A DNA stretch of 64,000 nt from Blastococcus aurantiacus (GCF_900102425.1 NZ_FNBT01000006.1:1-64000), one strand, 5' to 3'. Shown: positions 16,201 to 24,994, counted from the stretch's first letter. Notes: a model not told the origin generated them from the sequence alone. Numbers and translations: made by a program.

Positions 16201-18193
16201 CCGGCACTTCCGCGAGCTCGACCTCGACGTGGCGCGGCAGGACTTCACCGTCGTCGGCGTCGGCGACATGTCCGGCGACGTGTTCGGCAACGGGATGCTG
16301 CTGTCCGAGCACATCCGGCTGGTCGCGGCCTTCGACCACCGGCACGTCTTCGTCGACCCGTCCCCTGACGCGGCGTCGTCCTTCGCCGAACGCCGGCGGC
16401 TGTTCGACCTGCCGCGCTCCTCGTGGGCGGACTACGACCCCGCGCTGATCAGCGCCGGGGGAGGGGTGTGGCCGCGGACGGCGAAGTCGGTGCCGGTCCC
16501 CGCCCAGATGCGGGAGGCGCTGGGCCTGGCCGAGGGGATCAGCGCGCTGAGCCCGGAGGAGCTGATCCGCGCAATCCTGCTGGCACCGGCCGACCTGCTG
16601 TTCAACGGCGGGATCGGCACCTACGTGAAGGCGGCAGGCGAGAGCGCCGCCGACGTGGGGGACAAGGCCAACGACGCGGTCCGGGTGGACGGCGGCCAGC
16701 TGCGGGTGCGGGTCGTCGGCGAGGGCGGCAACCTCGGGCTCACCCAGCGCGGCCGGATCGAGTACGCCCTGGCCGGCGGGCGGGTGAACACCGACGCCAT
16801 CGACAACTCCGCGGGCGTCGACACCTCCGACCACGAGGTCAACATCAAGATCGCGCTGAACGCGGTGGTCGCCCGCGGGGCGCTGGACGCCGAGCACCGC
16901 GCCGCGCTGCTCGGCGAGATGACCGACGAGGTGGCCGCCGCCGTCCTCACGGACAACCACGCGCAGAACGCGACGCTGGCCGCCGAGACGGCCTCGGCGC
17001 GCAGCCTGCTCGATGCCCACCAGCGCTTCATGCGTGCCCTGGAGCGCTCCGGCCGGCTGCAGCGGGCGGTGGAGGCGCTGCCCGACGACCGGCAGCTGGC
17101 CGAGCGGCGCCGGGACGGCCAGGGGCTGACCGGACCCGAGCTCTCGGTGCTGCTCGCCTACGCCAAGCTGGACACCGACGCCGCCGTGCTGGGCTCGTCG
17201 CTGCCCGACGACCCGGCCCTGGACCGGCTGCTCGTCGACTACTTCCCCCGCGCCCTGCGCGAGCGCTTCCCCGAGGCGGTCGCCGCGCACCCGCTGCGCC
17301 GCGAGATCGTGGCGACCGCGCTGACCAACCGGGCGGTCAACGTCGCCGGGGTGACCGGGCTGTACCGGCTGTCGGAGGAGAGCGGCGTGCCCCCGGCGAC
17401 GGTCGTGCGGGCGCACGCCGTCGCCCGCGCGGTCTTCGACGTCGACCGGATGTGGGACGCCGTCCGGCCGCTGGACAACCAGGTGACCGCCGCCGTCCAG
17501 GTGGAGCTGCGCGGCGAGGCGACCCGCCTGGCCGAGCGCGGCACGCGCTGGCTGCTGCGCCAGCGCGACGTGACCGTCGAACCACCCCTCCCGCTGGGGG
17601 CTGTGACGGAACGGTTCGGCCCCGCGGTCGCGGCCGTCCGCGCCGGGCTGCCCGGCTGGCTGCTGGGCGCGGAGGCAGACGCGTACACCGCGCGGGCCGG
17701 GCGACTGCGCGACGCCGGGGTGCCGGGAGAGCTGGCCGCCGAGGTCGCCGCCGCTCCGCTGATGCCCGCCGCGCTCGACCTCGCCGTCGTCGCCGAGCGG
17801 ACCGGGGCGCCTGTGGAGCTGGCCGGTCGCGCTATGCAGTGCCTGTCCGAGCGGCTGGGCCTGGTGCCGCTGCGGGAGCTGATCACCGCGCTGCCGCGCG
17901 ACCGGCGCTGGCCGTCGATGGCCCGCGCGTCGCTGCGGGACGACCTCGCCCTCGAGCAGGCCTCGCTCACCGAGGACGTGCTGGGACTGCGCAGCAGCGA
18001 CGACGAGGACCCGCACGCGCTGGTCGCGACCTGGGCCGACAGCTGGGACGCAGCGCAGGGGCGGGCTGCCGCACAGCTCGCCGACATCGCCGGGGGCGAC
18101 CGGCAGGAGCTGGCCGAGCTGCTGGTCGCCGTCCGCACCCTGCGTGGGTTGCGCCGGAGACGCGAGGCGCGCCGCGTGCCGCGCCCCGTCTGA
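13205..18193 (+). CDS. gdh: NAD-specific glutamate dehydrogenase, large (180-kDa) type
   Basis: At 1662 aa this is the usual length of the large bacterial NAD-GDH, which converts glutamate to 2-oxoglutarate and ammonia and serves mainly in glutamate breakdown. The N-terminal 700 residues hold the ACT-like regulatory region (DDMPYLVDSV, HPVLVVRRD). The catalytic core begins near 830 with FGAVARGGLRWSDR, TEVLGLVKAQMVKN, the Lys-containing GAKGGFVVKRPP, then the NAD-binding part (GVGDMSGDVFGNGML) and GEGGNLGLTQRGRIEYA. TAGCGT ends 7 nt before ATG 13205, indicating a leaderless mRNA. It is preceded by a separate small gene and followed by its own intergenic region. Confidence 0.95.
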   Translation: MPSTTGVVPDTPARAPDGGTTTGSLTELAALEAARDEKRRLLEEAARSAVDALGSDADYPAGCTADDVPALLRRYYWSEPAAEVLAREPRELAELALGHVAAAGTRPTGGALVDVVRSRDGVAVVRLVTDDMPYLVDSVTAEVVRQGVGIAHVVHPVLVVRRDVRGRLLAFCDSAGPEGCGADALAESWMAVVLDGPLDDEAVADLVAGLRTVLDDVRAVHEDGPRLRARLLDLAGTLEQRAGDVAPAPGADPADDPVEAAALLRWLADGNVVLLGARDVDLIAGEEPAGSRPVPGSGLGVLRSDTDQRAPSPPPEAAQVPGRHLVTVTEADSRSSVHRRAWLDLVVLTLPRADGNGHRQHRFVGLFPSSAYTASVLDVPLVRRRVAEVIARSGVPADSHTGKELLEVLETYPRDELLQVGTDELLPVADAVLHLQERRQTRLFLRQDPTGRFWSAVVYLPRDRYTTEVRTRMQQLLLERLGGTSIEYTARSTESVLARLHFVVRLPVSRTGRPGPTAVDAEALQAELAAAARSWTDDLADALVARHGADGEQLFARVADAFPAAYQDDFPAERAVDDLARLEGLAPGQLALRLWTPPGAGPGERRLTVYRVGERLLLSDVLPLLQHMGVSVVDERPYEIDRMGGARSWIYDFGVAVPAVDLPLLRSLPERFTDALGAVWRGDAEDDGLGALVMLAGLNWRQVGVVRAYVQWLRQAGLPFSQAYVESTLAAHPDVVSRLVALFEARFSPRSTGDRDERQAVLTESLRRSIGEVESLDADRVLSSLLAAITATQRTTYYAMSAPPHPVLALKLDPASVPDLPEPRPAREVWVSSPRVMGIHLRFGAVARGGLRWSDRREDLRTEVLGLVKAQMVKNTVIVPTGAKGGFVVKRPPADPSREAQLAEGQACYKIFIGALLSLTDDLVDGAVVPAGRVVRHDGDDTYLVVAADKGTATFSDLANSISVERGYWLGDAFASGGSVGYDHKAMGITARGAWESVTRHFRELDLDVARQDFTVVGVGDMSGDVFGNGMLLSEHIRLVAAFDHRHVFVDPSPDAASSFAERRRLFDLPRSSWADYDPALISAGGGVWPRTAKSVPVPAQMREALGLAEGISALSPEELIRAILLAPADLLFNGGIGTYVKAAGESAADVGDKANDAVRVDGGQLRVRVVGEGGNLGLTQRGRIEYALAGGRVNTDAIDNSAGVDTSDHEVNIKIALNAVVARGALDAEHRAALLGEMTDEVAAAVLTDNHAQNATLAAETASARSLLDAHQRFMRALERSGRLQRAVEALPDDRQLAERRRDGQGLTGPELSVLLAYAKLDTDAAVLGSSLPDDPALDRLLVDYFPRALRERFPEAVAAHPLRREIVATALTNRAVNVAGVTGLYRLSEESGVPPATVVRAHAVARAVFDVDRMWDAVRPLDNQVTAAVQVELRGEATRLAERGTRWLLRQRDVTVEPPLPLGAVTERFGPAVAAVRAGLPGWLLGAEADAYTARAGRLRDAGVPGELAAEVAAAPLMPAALDLAVVAERTGAPVELAGRAMQCLSERLGLVPLRELITALPRDRRWPSMARASLRDDLALEQASLTEDVLGLRSSDDEDPHALVATWADSWDAAQGRAAAQLADIAGGDRQELAELLVAVRTLRGLRRRREARRVPRPV

Positions 18194-18207
18194 CGCCCTC
18201 TCGGACG

Positions 18208-18227
18208 GTCTAGCGCCGCCGCTAGAG
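18208..18227. promoter_or_regulatory. CTAG palindrome, site 3 (DEAD-box helicase promoter)
   Basis: TCTAGC-N6-GCTAGA with one outer mismatch (GTCTAGC...GCTAGAG). It lies between the glutamate dehydrogenase stop and the helicase start, 56 nt before ATG 18284, and matches sites 1 and 2 in spacing and arms. Confidence 0.55.
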
Positions 18228-18283
18228 AGTGATAGAGGGGGTCAGAGGGTGGTCCCGCGTGCGGACAGGGACCATGGGTGGTG

Positions 18284-19948
18284 ATGAACACCGATCAGGA
18301 CGGCCCCACCTTCGCCGAGCTAGGGCTCCGCCCTGAGCTCCTCCAGGCGCTCACCACCCTCGGCTACGAGGAGCCCACCCCCATCCAGCTCGAGGCCATC
18401 CCGCTGGTGATCGACGGGCGGGACCTGCTCGGCCAGGCGGCGACCGGCACCGGCAAGACCGCCGCCTTCTCGCTCCCGGTGCTGCAGCACCTCGAGGCGC
18501 ACCGCAGCGGGCGGGCACCGGTCGCGCTCGTGCTGGTGCCGACCCGCGAGCTGGCGGTGCAGGTCTCCGAGGCGTTCCACCGCTACGGCAAGGACCTCGG
18601 CGCCCGCGTGCTGCCGGTGTACGGCGGCGCCCCGATCGTCCGGCAGCTCCGGTCGCTGGAGGCGGGGGTCGACGTCGTCGTCGCCACGCCCGGCCGGGCG
18701 CTGGACCTCCTGAACCGGGGGAGCCTGCGGCTCGACGAGGTGGCCACGGTCGTCCTCGACGAGGCCGACGAGATGCTCGACATGGGCTTCGCCGAGGACC
18801 TCGAGGCCATCCTCGACGCGACGCCCGAGCAGCGGCAGACGGTGCTCTTCTCCGCGACCATGCCGCGCCGCCTGGACGCGCTGGCCCGCCGCCACCTGCG
18901 CGACCCCGCCCGCATCACCATCGCGCGCGAGCAGGCCGCCGCCGGCTCGTCCCCGCGCGTGCGGCAGACCGCCTACGTCGTCCCACGGGCAGCCAAGCCG
19001 GCCGCCCTGGGCCGCATCCTCGACATCGAGGCGCCCACGGCCGCCATCGTCTTCTGCCGCACCCGGGAGGAGGTCGACACCCTCACCGAGACGCTCAACG
19101 GCCGCGGCTACCGCGCCGAGCCGCTGCACGGCGGGATGAGCCAGGAGCAGCGGGACAAGGTCATGGCCCGGCTCCGCTCGGGGACGGCGGACCTCCTGGT
19201 CGCCACCGACGTCGCCGCCCGCGGTCTGGACATCGAGCAGCTCACCCACGTCGTCAACTACGACGTCCCCTCGGCGCCGGAGTCCTACGTGCACCGCATC
19301 GGCCGGGTGGGCCGCGCCGGGCGCGAGGGGGTCGCCATCACCCTCGCCGAGCCGCGCGAGCACCGGCAGCTCAAGACCATCGAGAAGGTCGCCGGCGCGA
19401 CGATCTCGGTGCAGACGGTGCCCACGGTGGCCGACCTGCGCGCCCGGCGGCTCGACCTGACCCGCGCGGCGCTGCGCGAGAGCCTGCTCGGTGACGAGCT
19501 GGACCGCTTCCGCGTCGTGGTCGAGACCCTGGCCGACGAGTTCGACCTCATGGAGGTGGCGCTGGCCGCGGTGAAGCTCGCGCACGAGGCGGCCGGGGGA
19601 GCCGACGACGACGAGGAGATCCCGCAGGTCGGCTTCCGCACCGACCGCGACGCCGGCCGCGGTCCTGCCGGTCCCCGTGGCGAGCGGCCGGCCCGCCGGA
19701 CCCCGGGTGGGCCGACGGCGCGGTTGTTCGTCGGTCTGGGCCGCGAGGCGGGGATCCGCCCGGGCGACCTGGTCGGCGCGATCACCGGCGAGACCGGGCT
19801 GACCGGCCGCGACATCGGCGCGATCGAGATCCACCAGCGGTTCGCGTTGGTGGAGGTGCCCGAGCCCGCCGCGAACGAGGTCATCAGCTCGCTCAAGGCC
19901 ACCATGATCAAGGGCCGCAAGGCGACCGTCCGCCGCGACAAGGCCTGA
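18284..19948 (+). CDS. deaD: DEAD-box ATP-dependent RNA helicase (DeaD/CsdA type)
   Basis: The 554-aa protein unwinds RNA duplexes, typically in ribosome assembly and cold response. Helicase motifs appear in order: Q motif (PTPIQLEAIPLV), I (ATGTGKT), Ia (PTRELAVQ), II (DEAD), III (SAT) and VI (HRIGRVGRAGR). After residue 380 comes the dimerisation region and then a DbpA-type RNA-binding domain (TARLFVGLGREAGIRPGDLVGAI to the end), which marks the DeaD/CsdA branch. Two GTG codons (18278, 18281) directly precede ATG 18284, so the start is uncertain by two residues. A CTAG palindrome lies upstream. Confidence 0.94.
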   Translation: MNTDQDGPTFAELGLRPELLQALTTLGYEEPTPIQLEAIPLVIDGRDLLGQAATGTGKTAAFSLPVLQHLEAHRSGRAPVALVLVPTRELAVQVSEAFHRYGKDLGARVLPVYGGAPIVRQLRSLEAGVDVVVATPGRALDLLNRGSLRLDEVATVVLDEADEMLDMGFAEDLEAILDATPEQRQTVLFSATMPRRLDALARRHLRDPARITIAREQAAAGSSPRVRQTAYVVPRAAKPAALGRILDIEAPTAAIVFCRTREEVDTLTETLNGRGYRAEPLHGGMSQEQRDKVMARLRSGTADLLVATDVAARGLDIEQLTHVVNYDVPSAPESYVHRIGRVGRAGREGVAITLAEPREHRQLKTIEKVAGATISVQTVPTVADLRARRLDLTRAALRESLLGDELDRFRVVVETLADEFDLMEVALAAVKLAHEAAGGADDDEEIPQVGFRTDRDAGRGPAGPRGERPARRTPGGPTARLFVGLGREAGIRPGDLVGAITGETGLTGRDIGAIEIHQRFALVEVPEPAANEVISSLKATMIKGRKATVRRDKA

Positions 19949-19959
19949 GCCGCAGGGGG

Positions 19960-19981
19960 GCCGGCACCGTCAGGTGCCGGC
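19960..19981. terminator. Bidirectional terminator in the convergent gap
   Basis: A perfect 9-bp stem (GCCGGCACC with GGTGCCGGC) closes a GTCA loop between the helicase stop (19948) and the minus-strand phosphatase. The minus-strand stop codon lies in the loop, so it can terminate both. Confidence 0.7.
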
Positions 19982-22150
19982 GGGGTCCGGCGGCACCGTC
20001 GGGGGCACGATGTTGGGCCCCGCCTCGGCCGGCCTGGGCCGGTCCTGGCGGTGCAGCCGGACGGCGACCAGCGCGACGTCGTCGTCCGGCCGGCCCTGGA
20101 CCAGCCGCTCGATGAGCTCGTCGAGCAGCTCGTCCAGCGGCAGCCCGGAGAGCTCGGTGAGGGCGGTCCGCAGCCGGAGCAGGCCCTGGTCGAGATCGGC
20201 GTCGCGCCGTTCGACCAGGCCGTCGGTGTAGAGGAGCACGGTGGCACCGCGGTCGAGGGTGACCACCGACTCGTGCCGCGTCGTGGTCGGGTCCACGCCG
20301 AGCATGAGGTCGCCCACCCACGGGGCCAGCTCGGCGACGCTGCCGTCGGGGTTGATCACCAGCGGCGGCAGGTGCCCGGCGTTGGCCCAGCGCATCCGCG
20401 TGATCCCGCGCCCGACCTCCTCCGGGGTCTGCTCGAACCGGGCGACGGCGGCGGTGGCCAGCGTGCCCACGCGAAGGGTCGCCATCGACGCGTCCAGCCC
20501 GCGCAGCACCTCGACCGGCGGGGCGTCGCTGTAGGTGGCGATGCCGCGCAGCAGCGAGCGCAGCTGCCCCATCGCGGCCGCCGCCTCCGTGTCGTGGCCG
20601 ACGACGTCGCCGATGACCAGCATCGTGGTGCCGCCAGGCTGCAGGAACGCGTCGTACCAGTCACCGCCGACGCGGGCCGCCTCGGCCGCCGGCAGGTAGC
20701 GGACGGCGATCTCCGCGTGGTCGGGTTCCGGCGGGTCGGTGAGCATGCTCCGCTGCAGCCCCTCGGCCAGCTGCTGCTGGGCGCTGAAGAGGCGGGCGTT
20801 GTCCAGGGCCAGGCCCGCCCGGTCGGCCACCTCCTGGGCGACCGTGACGTCGTCCGCGCTCGGGGCGTGACCGGGCGCGTAGAAGAGCGTCAGCAGGCCC
20901 ACCGTCCGCCCGCGGGCGCGCAGCGGGAGGGCCACCTCCGTCTCGGGCGCGAGCAGGGCCAGCAGCTCCCGGGCCGGCCCCTCGGGCAGCACGGACAGGA
21001 CGTCGTCGCCGCGGAAGGTCGCCGCCTCGCCGGTGTGCAGCGCGCGGGCCACCGGGGCGGTCATCGGCATCGCGTCGAGCCGGACCTCGCGGTAGCGCTC
21101 GAGGAGCGGGCGTGTGCTGGGATCGACGTGCCAACTACCGACGTCCCGCGGGGCCCCGTCGGCGCCGATGACGGTCATCACGCAGAAGTCGGCCAGCGCC
21201 GGGACGACGAGGCGGGGTAGCCGTGCGGTGGCGACGACGGTGTCCAGCGTGCCGGCCAGCTCGGCGCTGACCTGCGCCAGGATCGCCAGCTGGTAGGTCG
21301 AGCGCTCGGCCCGCTCCTGCGCCTTCCGGCGTTCGGTGACCTCCAGGAAGTAGACCGACAGCCCGTCGGGCGTCGGCCAGGCGCGCAGCTCGTACCAGCC
21401 GTCCAGCGGGGCGGGGTAGTACGCGTCGAAGGCCACCGGCTCGCCGGCGTCCACGGCCTTGCGGTAGCTCTCCTCGAAGACGCTCCCGATCGTGGCGGGG
21501 AAGACCTTCCAGAGGACCTTCCCCAGCAGCTCGTCGCGGCTCTGGCCGAGCAGCCGCTCCGCCTCGGCGTTCACGTGGGTGAACCGCCACTCCCGGTCCA
21601 GCGAGTAGAAGCCGGCGGGCATCGCCTCGAGCACGCGGGTGACCCGGGTCGAGGCCTCCCGCTCGCCGGTGGTGTCGTACGCCGCACCGATCAGGTGGTC
21701 GGTGCGCCCGTCGGGGCCGGGGAGATGGCGGCCGCGCGCGTGGATCCAGCGGGTCTCCCCGTCGGGCAGCACGATCCGGTACTCGACGTCGTACTCGCCC
21801 ATGGTGTCGACGCTGGCCTGCAGCGCATCGGCGTGCCAGCGCTCGTCGTCGGGGTGCACCCGGGCGGTGAACGCGTCCAGCGACTGGTCGAACGTGGCCG
21901 GGTCGTAGCCGAACATCCGCTGCAGCTGCTCGTCCCACAGCAGCAGACCGGTGGCCGGCTCGAAGTCGAAGGTGCCGACCTCTCCGGCCTCCTTGGCCAG
22001 CTCCCAGCGCAGCCGCTCGGTCTCGTACTGGTGCTGCAGCGCGGTGAGTCGGCGGCGAAGGTCGGCGACCTGCCCGGCCGCATCGGGACGCGCCCCTGCC
22101 ACCGAAGGATCGCCGTCCGCGGCGGTCGTCCGGTCGGGGGATGGATGCAC
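19970..22150 (-). CDS. PAS-PAS-GAF-PP2C (SpoIIE-type) serine phosphatase 2
   Basis: The 726-aa protein has an N-terminal coiled stretch, a first PAS (about 60-170, with a PAC-like segment DGETRWIHARGR), a second PAS (about 180-290, LDREWRFTHVNAEAERLLG), a GAF domain (about 300-460) and a PP2C domain (about 480-700) with GGDWYDAF, GDVVGHD, NAGHLPP and LLYTDGLVER. From VGSWHVDP onward it closely resembles the phosphatase at 49104, so they are paralogues. It should dephosphorylate phosphoserine regulators of a sigma-factor switch. AGAAGG lies upstream of ATG 22150. The C-terminal 70 residues are Pro-rich. Confidence 0.88.
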   Translation of the reverse strand: MHPSPDRTTAADGDPSVAGARPDAAGQVADLRRRLTALQHQYETERLRWELAKEAGEVGTFDFEPATGLLLWDEQLQRMFGYDPATFDQSLDAFTARVHPDDERWHADALQASVDTMGEYDVEYRIVLPDGETRWIHARGRHLPGPDGRTDHLIGAAYDTTGEREASTRVTRVLEAMPAGFYSLDREWRFTHVNAEAERLLGQSRDELLGKVLWKVFPATIGSVFEESYRKAVDAGEPVAFDAYYPAPLDGWYELRAWPTPDGLSVYFLEVTERRKAQERAERSTYQLAILAQVSAELAGTLDTVVATARLPRLVVPALADFCVMTVIGADGAPRDVGSWHVDPSTRPLLERYREVRLDAMPMTAPVARALHTGEAATFRGDDVLSVLPEGPARELLALLAPETEVALPLRARGRTVGLLTLFYAPGHAPSADDVTVAQEVADRAGLALDNARLFSAQQQLAEGLQRSMLTDPPEPDHAEIAVRYLPAAEAARVGGDWYDAFLQPGGTTMLVIGDVVGHDTEAAAAMGQLRSLLRGIATYSDAPPVEVLRGLDASMATLRVGTLATAAVARFEQTPEEVGRGITRMRWANAGHLPPLVINPDGSVAELAPWVGDLMLGVDPTTTRHESVVTLDRGATVLLYTDGLVERRDADLDQGLLRLRTALTELSGLPLDELLDELIERLVQGRPDDDVALVAVRLHRQDRPRPAEAGPNIVPPTVPPDPAGT

Positions 22151-22278
22151 GGAGAGCCCTTCTGCCCGGGTCCGCCCCGGGTCCGTCAGGCAAGGCCAGA
22201 TTGTTCGAGCCGCACGCCGTCCGGAGAAGTTATGTCACGGCGGCGGCGCGGTGCAACCGACCCCTCCGGGTGTCGCCG

Positions 22279-23025
22279 TCAAACCGCAGGCACGACCAGC
22301 GTGAGGGCGGTGTCGCCGTCGTGTTCCACGTGCAACCCCGCCCGCCTCAGCAGTCGCCGCAGCCCCACGACGTCGTCCGGCTCCGCGGTGGTGGTGGCCA
22401 GCAGCCGGGCCAGCCGTCCCTTGTGGGCCTTGTTGAAGTGGCTGACGACCGCCCGCGTGCCGTCCGGCCGCTCGCTGAGCACCTGCACGGTGACCGCGCC
22501 GGGTACGGGCGCCAGCGCCGCGTACGAGCCGCTGCGGAGGTCGACGACCAGGCCGGGGAGCGCCGCGAGCACGGGGGAGAGCGCGGGTCGCCACACCGCC
22601 CGCAGCGTCGGCAGGCCGGGCAGCGCCGACCCGGCCGACAGACGGTAGGCGGGGATCCGGTCGGTCGCGGCGACCAGGCCGAACAGTGCGGACCCGACGG
22701 CGAGCCGCGCATCGGCCCGGGCCCGCCGGGCGCGGGTCAGCGAGCGCACGTCGAGCGCGTCGTAGAGCACACCGGTGTACCGCTCGATCGCCGGCAGGGT
22801 GGAAGCGGTCCAGAGGGCCGCGTTGCGGGCGATCTCGTCGTCCTGCTTCTCGGAGACGCCCAGCGCCGCGCGGGACGCCGGGACGTCGCCGGCGAGCTTC
22901 ACCAGAGTCTCGACCAGCTCGGTGCGCACGCCGGTGAGCTCCGGAGCGGTCAGCGCGGCCAGGTCGAGCGGGTCGCGGTCCCCACCGGGGTGCTTGGTCT
23001 CCGACGGCGGCAGAAGGACGAGCAC
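22279..23025 (-). CDS. yaaA: YaaA family peroxide-stress protein
   Basis: The 248-aa protein begins VLVLLPPSETKHPGG, the family hallmark, and continues with the conserved RYTGVLYDALD, a basic middle and FNKAHKGRLAR near the C-terminus. E. coli YaaA limits free iron and DNA damage during hydrogen peroxide stress; the molecular activity is DNA-binding of an unusual fold. I chose GTG 23025 because the motif must begin at the N-terminus, although the frame is open far upstream inside the next gene. It overlaps neither the motif nor the stop of the radical SAM gene (23037), 11 nt away, so they form an operon. Confidence 0.85.
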   Translation of the reverse strand: MLVLLPPSETKHPGGDRDPLDLAALTAPELTGVRTELVETLVKLAGDVPASRAALGVSEKQDDEIARNAALWTASTLPAIERYTGVLYDALDVRSLTRARRARADARLAVGSALFGLVAATDRIPAYRLSAGSALPGLPTLRAVWRPALSPVLAALPGLVVDLRSGSYAALAPVPGAVTVQVLSERPDGTRAVVSHFNKAHKGRLARLLATTTAEPDDVVGLRRLLRRAGLHVEHDGDTALTLVVPAV

Positions 23026-23036
23026 GGGAGGGAAGG

Positions 23037-24152
23037 CTACGTCCAGTAGAGGAGGTGGGCGCCGGGCAGCCGGGCGGCCACCGCGTCCTGGAACCAGCCG
23101 CGCAGCTCGGCCATCGTCTCCTTCGGGTAGACGTGCTTGACGGCGCCGAACTTGCCGCGCTTCGTCGTCCGCTGTCCCTCGTCCATCTCCAGCCGGCTGC
23201 GCGGGTACCACTCCGTCAGCGTCGCCTTGCTGCCCGGCGTGAAGCGATGGGTGATGCACTCCACGGTGAGGTCGGTGCCCGGCGGGAGGACGGCGGCGAT
23301 GGCGTCCAGCAGGTCGCCGTACTCCTGCTGCCACCCGTCCACCGGCATGATGGGCGCGATGGTGACCCCGACCGGGTAGCCGGCGGCGGCCACCGCTCCG
23401 AGGGCGGCGAGGCGGCCGGGCACCGGGCTCGTGGCCGCCTCGAAGCGGCGGGCCACCGAGGCGGCGTTGACCGAGAAGCGCAGCCGGGTGCGGCCGCCGT
23501 GCGGCAGGTCGAGCAGCGAGGCGACGTCGTCGAACTTGGTGGTCGCCCGCAGCTGGACGGGGCCGGACCACTCGGCGGTGCCGAAGCGGGTGATCGCCCG
23601 CGCCAGCCCGCCGGTGAGGTGCTCCAGGGCGAGCGGGTCGGTGTAGCAGGAGGCCTCGAAGGTGGTGCCCTCGCCGCCGCGCTCGGCGGTGCCGGAGGTG
23701 ACGGAGCCCCGGCCCACGTAGGCGTCGAGGCCGGTGAGGGCCTCGTCGAGGTCGGCATAGACCCGGGTGATCGGCGGCCCGGACAGCGAGCCGGCCAGGT
23801 AGCAGTACGAGCAATGCGCGGGGCAGCCTTGCGCCAGGTCGAACCGCCAGTCCGCCGACGGCGCGATGGGCTGCAGCCGGCGCAGCGACGCCGGGGGGAC
23901 CACGAGCGCCATGGTGTTCTTCGCGAGCATGAACGCGGCACGGTCGCCGTCGCCCCGCAGGTTGGGCAGCCGGTCACCCTGCAGCAGCTCGACGTCCTCG
24001 ACCCCGGCCTGCTCCAGCCGGCCCAGCACGTACTGCCCGTAGGGCCGCTCGGCGGCCGAGCGGGTGACCAGGACGCGCTTCGGTGTCCACAGGCGGGTGG
24101 GTGCGGGGGCGACGGCGGTGAGAGCGGCGGAGGGAGCGGCGACGGGAGGCAT
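23037..24152 (-). CDS. Spore photoproduct lyase-like radical SAM protein
   Basis: The 371-aa protein carries the cluster motif C110-x3-C114-x2-C117 (QGCPAHCSYCYL), the spacing of spore photoproduct lyases rather than the usual CX3CX2C context of biosynthetic radical SAM enzymes. The neighbouring YLAGSLSGPPITRVYAD and RLRFSVNAASVARRFEA also fit that family. The Bacillus enzyme reverses the UV-induced spore photoproduct in DNA. In this organism, which shows no sporulation genes here, the substrate is open; direct DNA photolesion repair is the obvious idea. Genes for YaaA and exonuclease III flank it. ATG 24152 follows GAGGTG; the frame extends 5 codons further. Confidence 0.82.
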   Translation of the reverse strand: MPPVAAPSAALTAVAPAPTRLWTPKRVLVTRSAAERPYGQYVLGRLEQAGVEDVELLQGDRLPNLRGDGDRAAFMLAKNTMALVVPPASLRRLQPIAPSADWRFDLAQGCPAHCSYCYLAGSLSGPPITRVYADLDEALTGLDAYVGRGSVTSGTAERGGEGTTFEASCYTDPLALEHLTGGLARAITRFGTAEWSGPVQLRATTKFDDVASLLDLPHGGRTRLRFSVNAASVARRFEAATSPVPGRLAALGAVAAAGYPVGVTIAPIMPVDGWQQEYGDLLDAIAAVLPPGTDLTVECITHRFTPGSKATLTEWYPRSRLEMDEGQRTTKRGKFGAVKHVYPKETMAELRGWFQDAVAARLPGAHLLYWT

Positions 24153-24190
24153 CACCTCGTACAACACCGGGCCGGCCCCGGGCGGTCCCG

Positions 24191-24994
24191 TCAGGGGGTG
24201 AGGTCGACCACCACGGGGGCGTGGTCGCTGGCACCCTTGCCCTTGCGCTCCTCGCGGTCGATGAACGCGCCGTCCACCCGGCCGGCGAAGGCGGGGGAGC
24301 CCAGCACGAAGTCGATCCGCATGCCCTCACGGCGCGGGAAGCGCAGCTGCGTGTAGTCCCAGTACGTGTAGACGCCGGGGCCCGGTGCCAGCGGCCGCAC
24401 CACGTCGGCGAAGCCCGCGTCCACGACGCCCTGGAACGCGGCGCGCTCGGCCGGCGAGACGTGGGTGGAGTGCGTGAAGACCGACATGTCCCAGACGTCG
24501 TCGTCCTGGGGGGCGATGTTCCAGTCGCCGACCAGCGCGATGGGCGCCTCCGGCTCGGCGGCCAGCCAGCCACCGGCGGCGACCCGGAGGGCCTCCAGCC
24601 ACTCGAGCTTGTACTGCAGGTGCGGATCGGCGAGCGTGCGGCCGTTGGGCACGTACAGGCTCCACACCCGGACGCCGCCGCACGTGGCGCCGAGGGCGCG
24701 CGCCTCCGGGGCCGGGTCCACACCCTCCTTCGACGACCACGACGGCATGCCCGGGAAGCCGGTCGTGACGTCGTCGAGCCCGACGCGGGACAGGATCGCG
24801 ACGCCGTTCCACTGCGAGTGGCCCACGTGCGCGACCTCGTAGCCCAGGGGCGCGAAGACCATCTCCGGGAACTGGTCGTCCCGGCACTTGGTCTCCTGCA
24901 GCGCCAGCACGTCGACGCCGTGCCGCTCCAGGAAGGCGGCCACCCGGTCGGCCCGGGTGCGGATCGAGTTCACGTTCCAGGTCGCCAGCCGCAT
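24191..24994 (-). CDS. xthA: Exodeoxyribonuclease III (AP endonuclease)
   Basis: The 267-aa enzyme cleaves at abasic sites and removes 3' blocking groups in base excision repair. The metal-dependent EEP fold shows TWNVNSIR, QETK with catalytic E34, YVPNG, GDWNIAP with the metal Asp/Asn, DFVLGS and SDHAP with H258. Length is normal. TAGGGT (25003-25008) ends 8 nt before ATG 24994, and GGGAG also lies in that gap, so leaderless or short-leader translation are both possible. Confidence 0.95.
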   Translation of the reverse strand: MRLATWNVNSIRTRADRVAAFLERHGVDVLALQETKCRDDQFPEMVFAPLGYEVAHVGHSQWNGVAILSRVGLDDVTTGFPGMPSWSSKEGVDPAPEARALGATCGGVRVWSLYVPNGRTLADPHLQYKLEWLEALRVAAGGWLAAEPEAPIALVGDWNIAPQDDDVWDMSVFTHSTHVSPAERAAFQGVVDAGFADVVRPLAPGPGVYTYWDYTQLRFPRREGMRIDFVLGSPAFAGRVDGAFIDREERKGKGASDHAPVVVDLTP

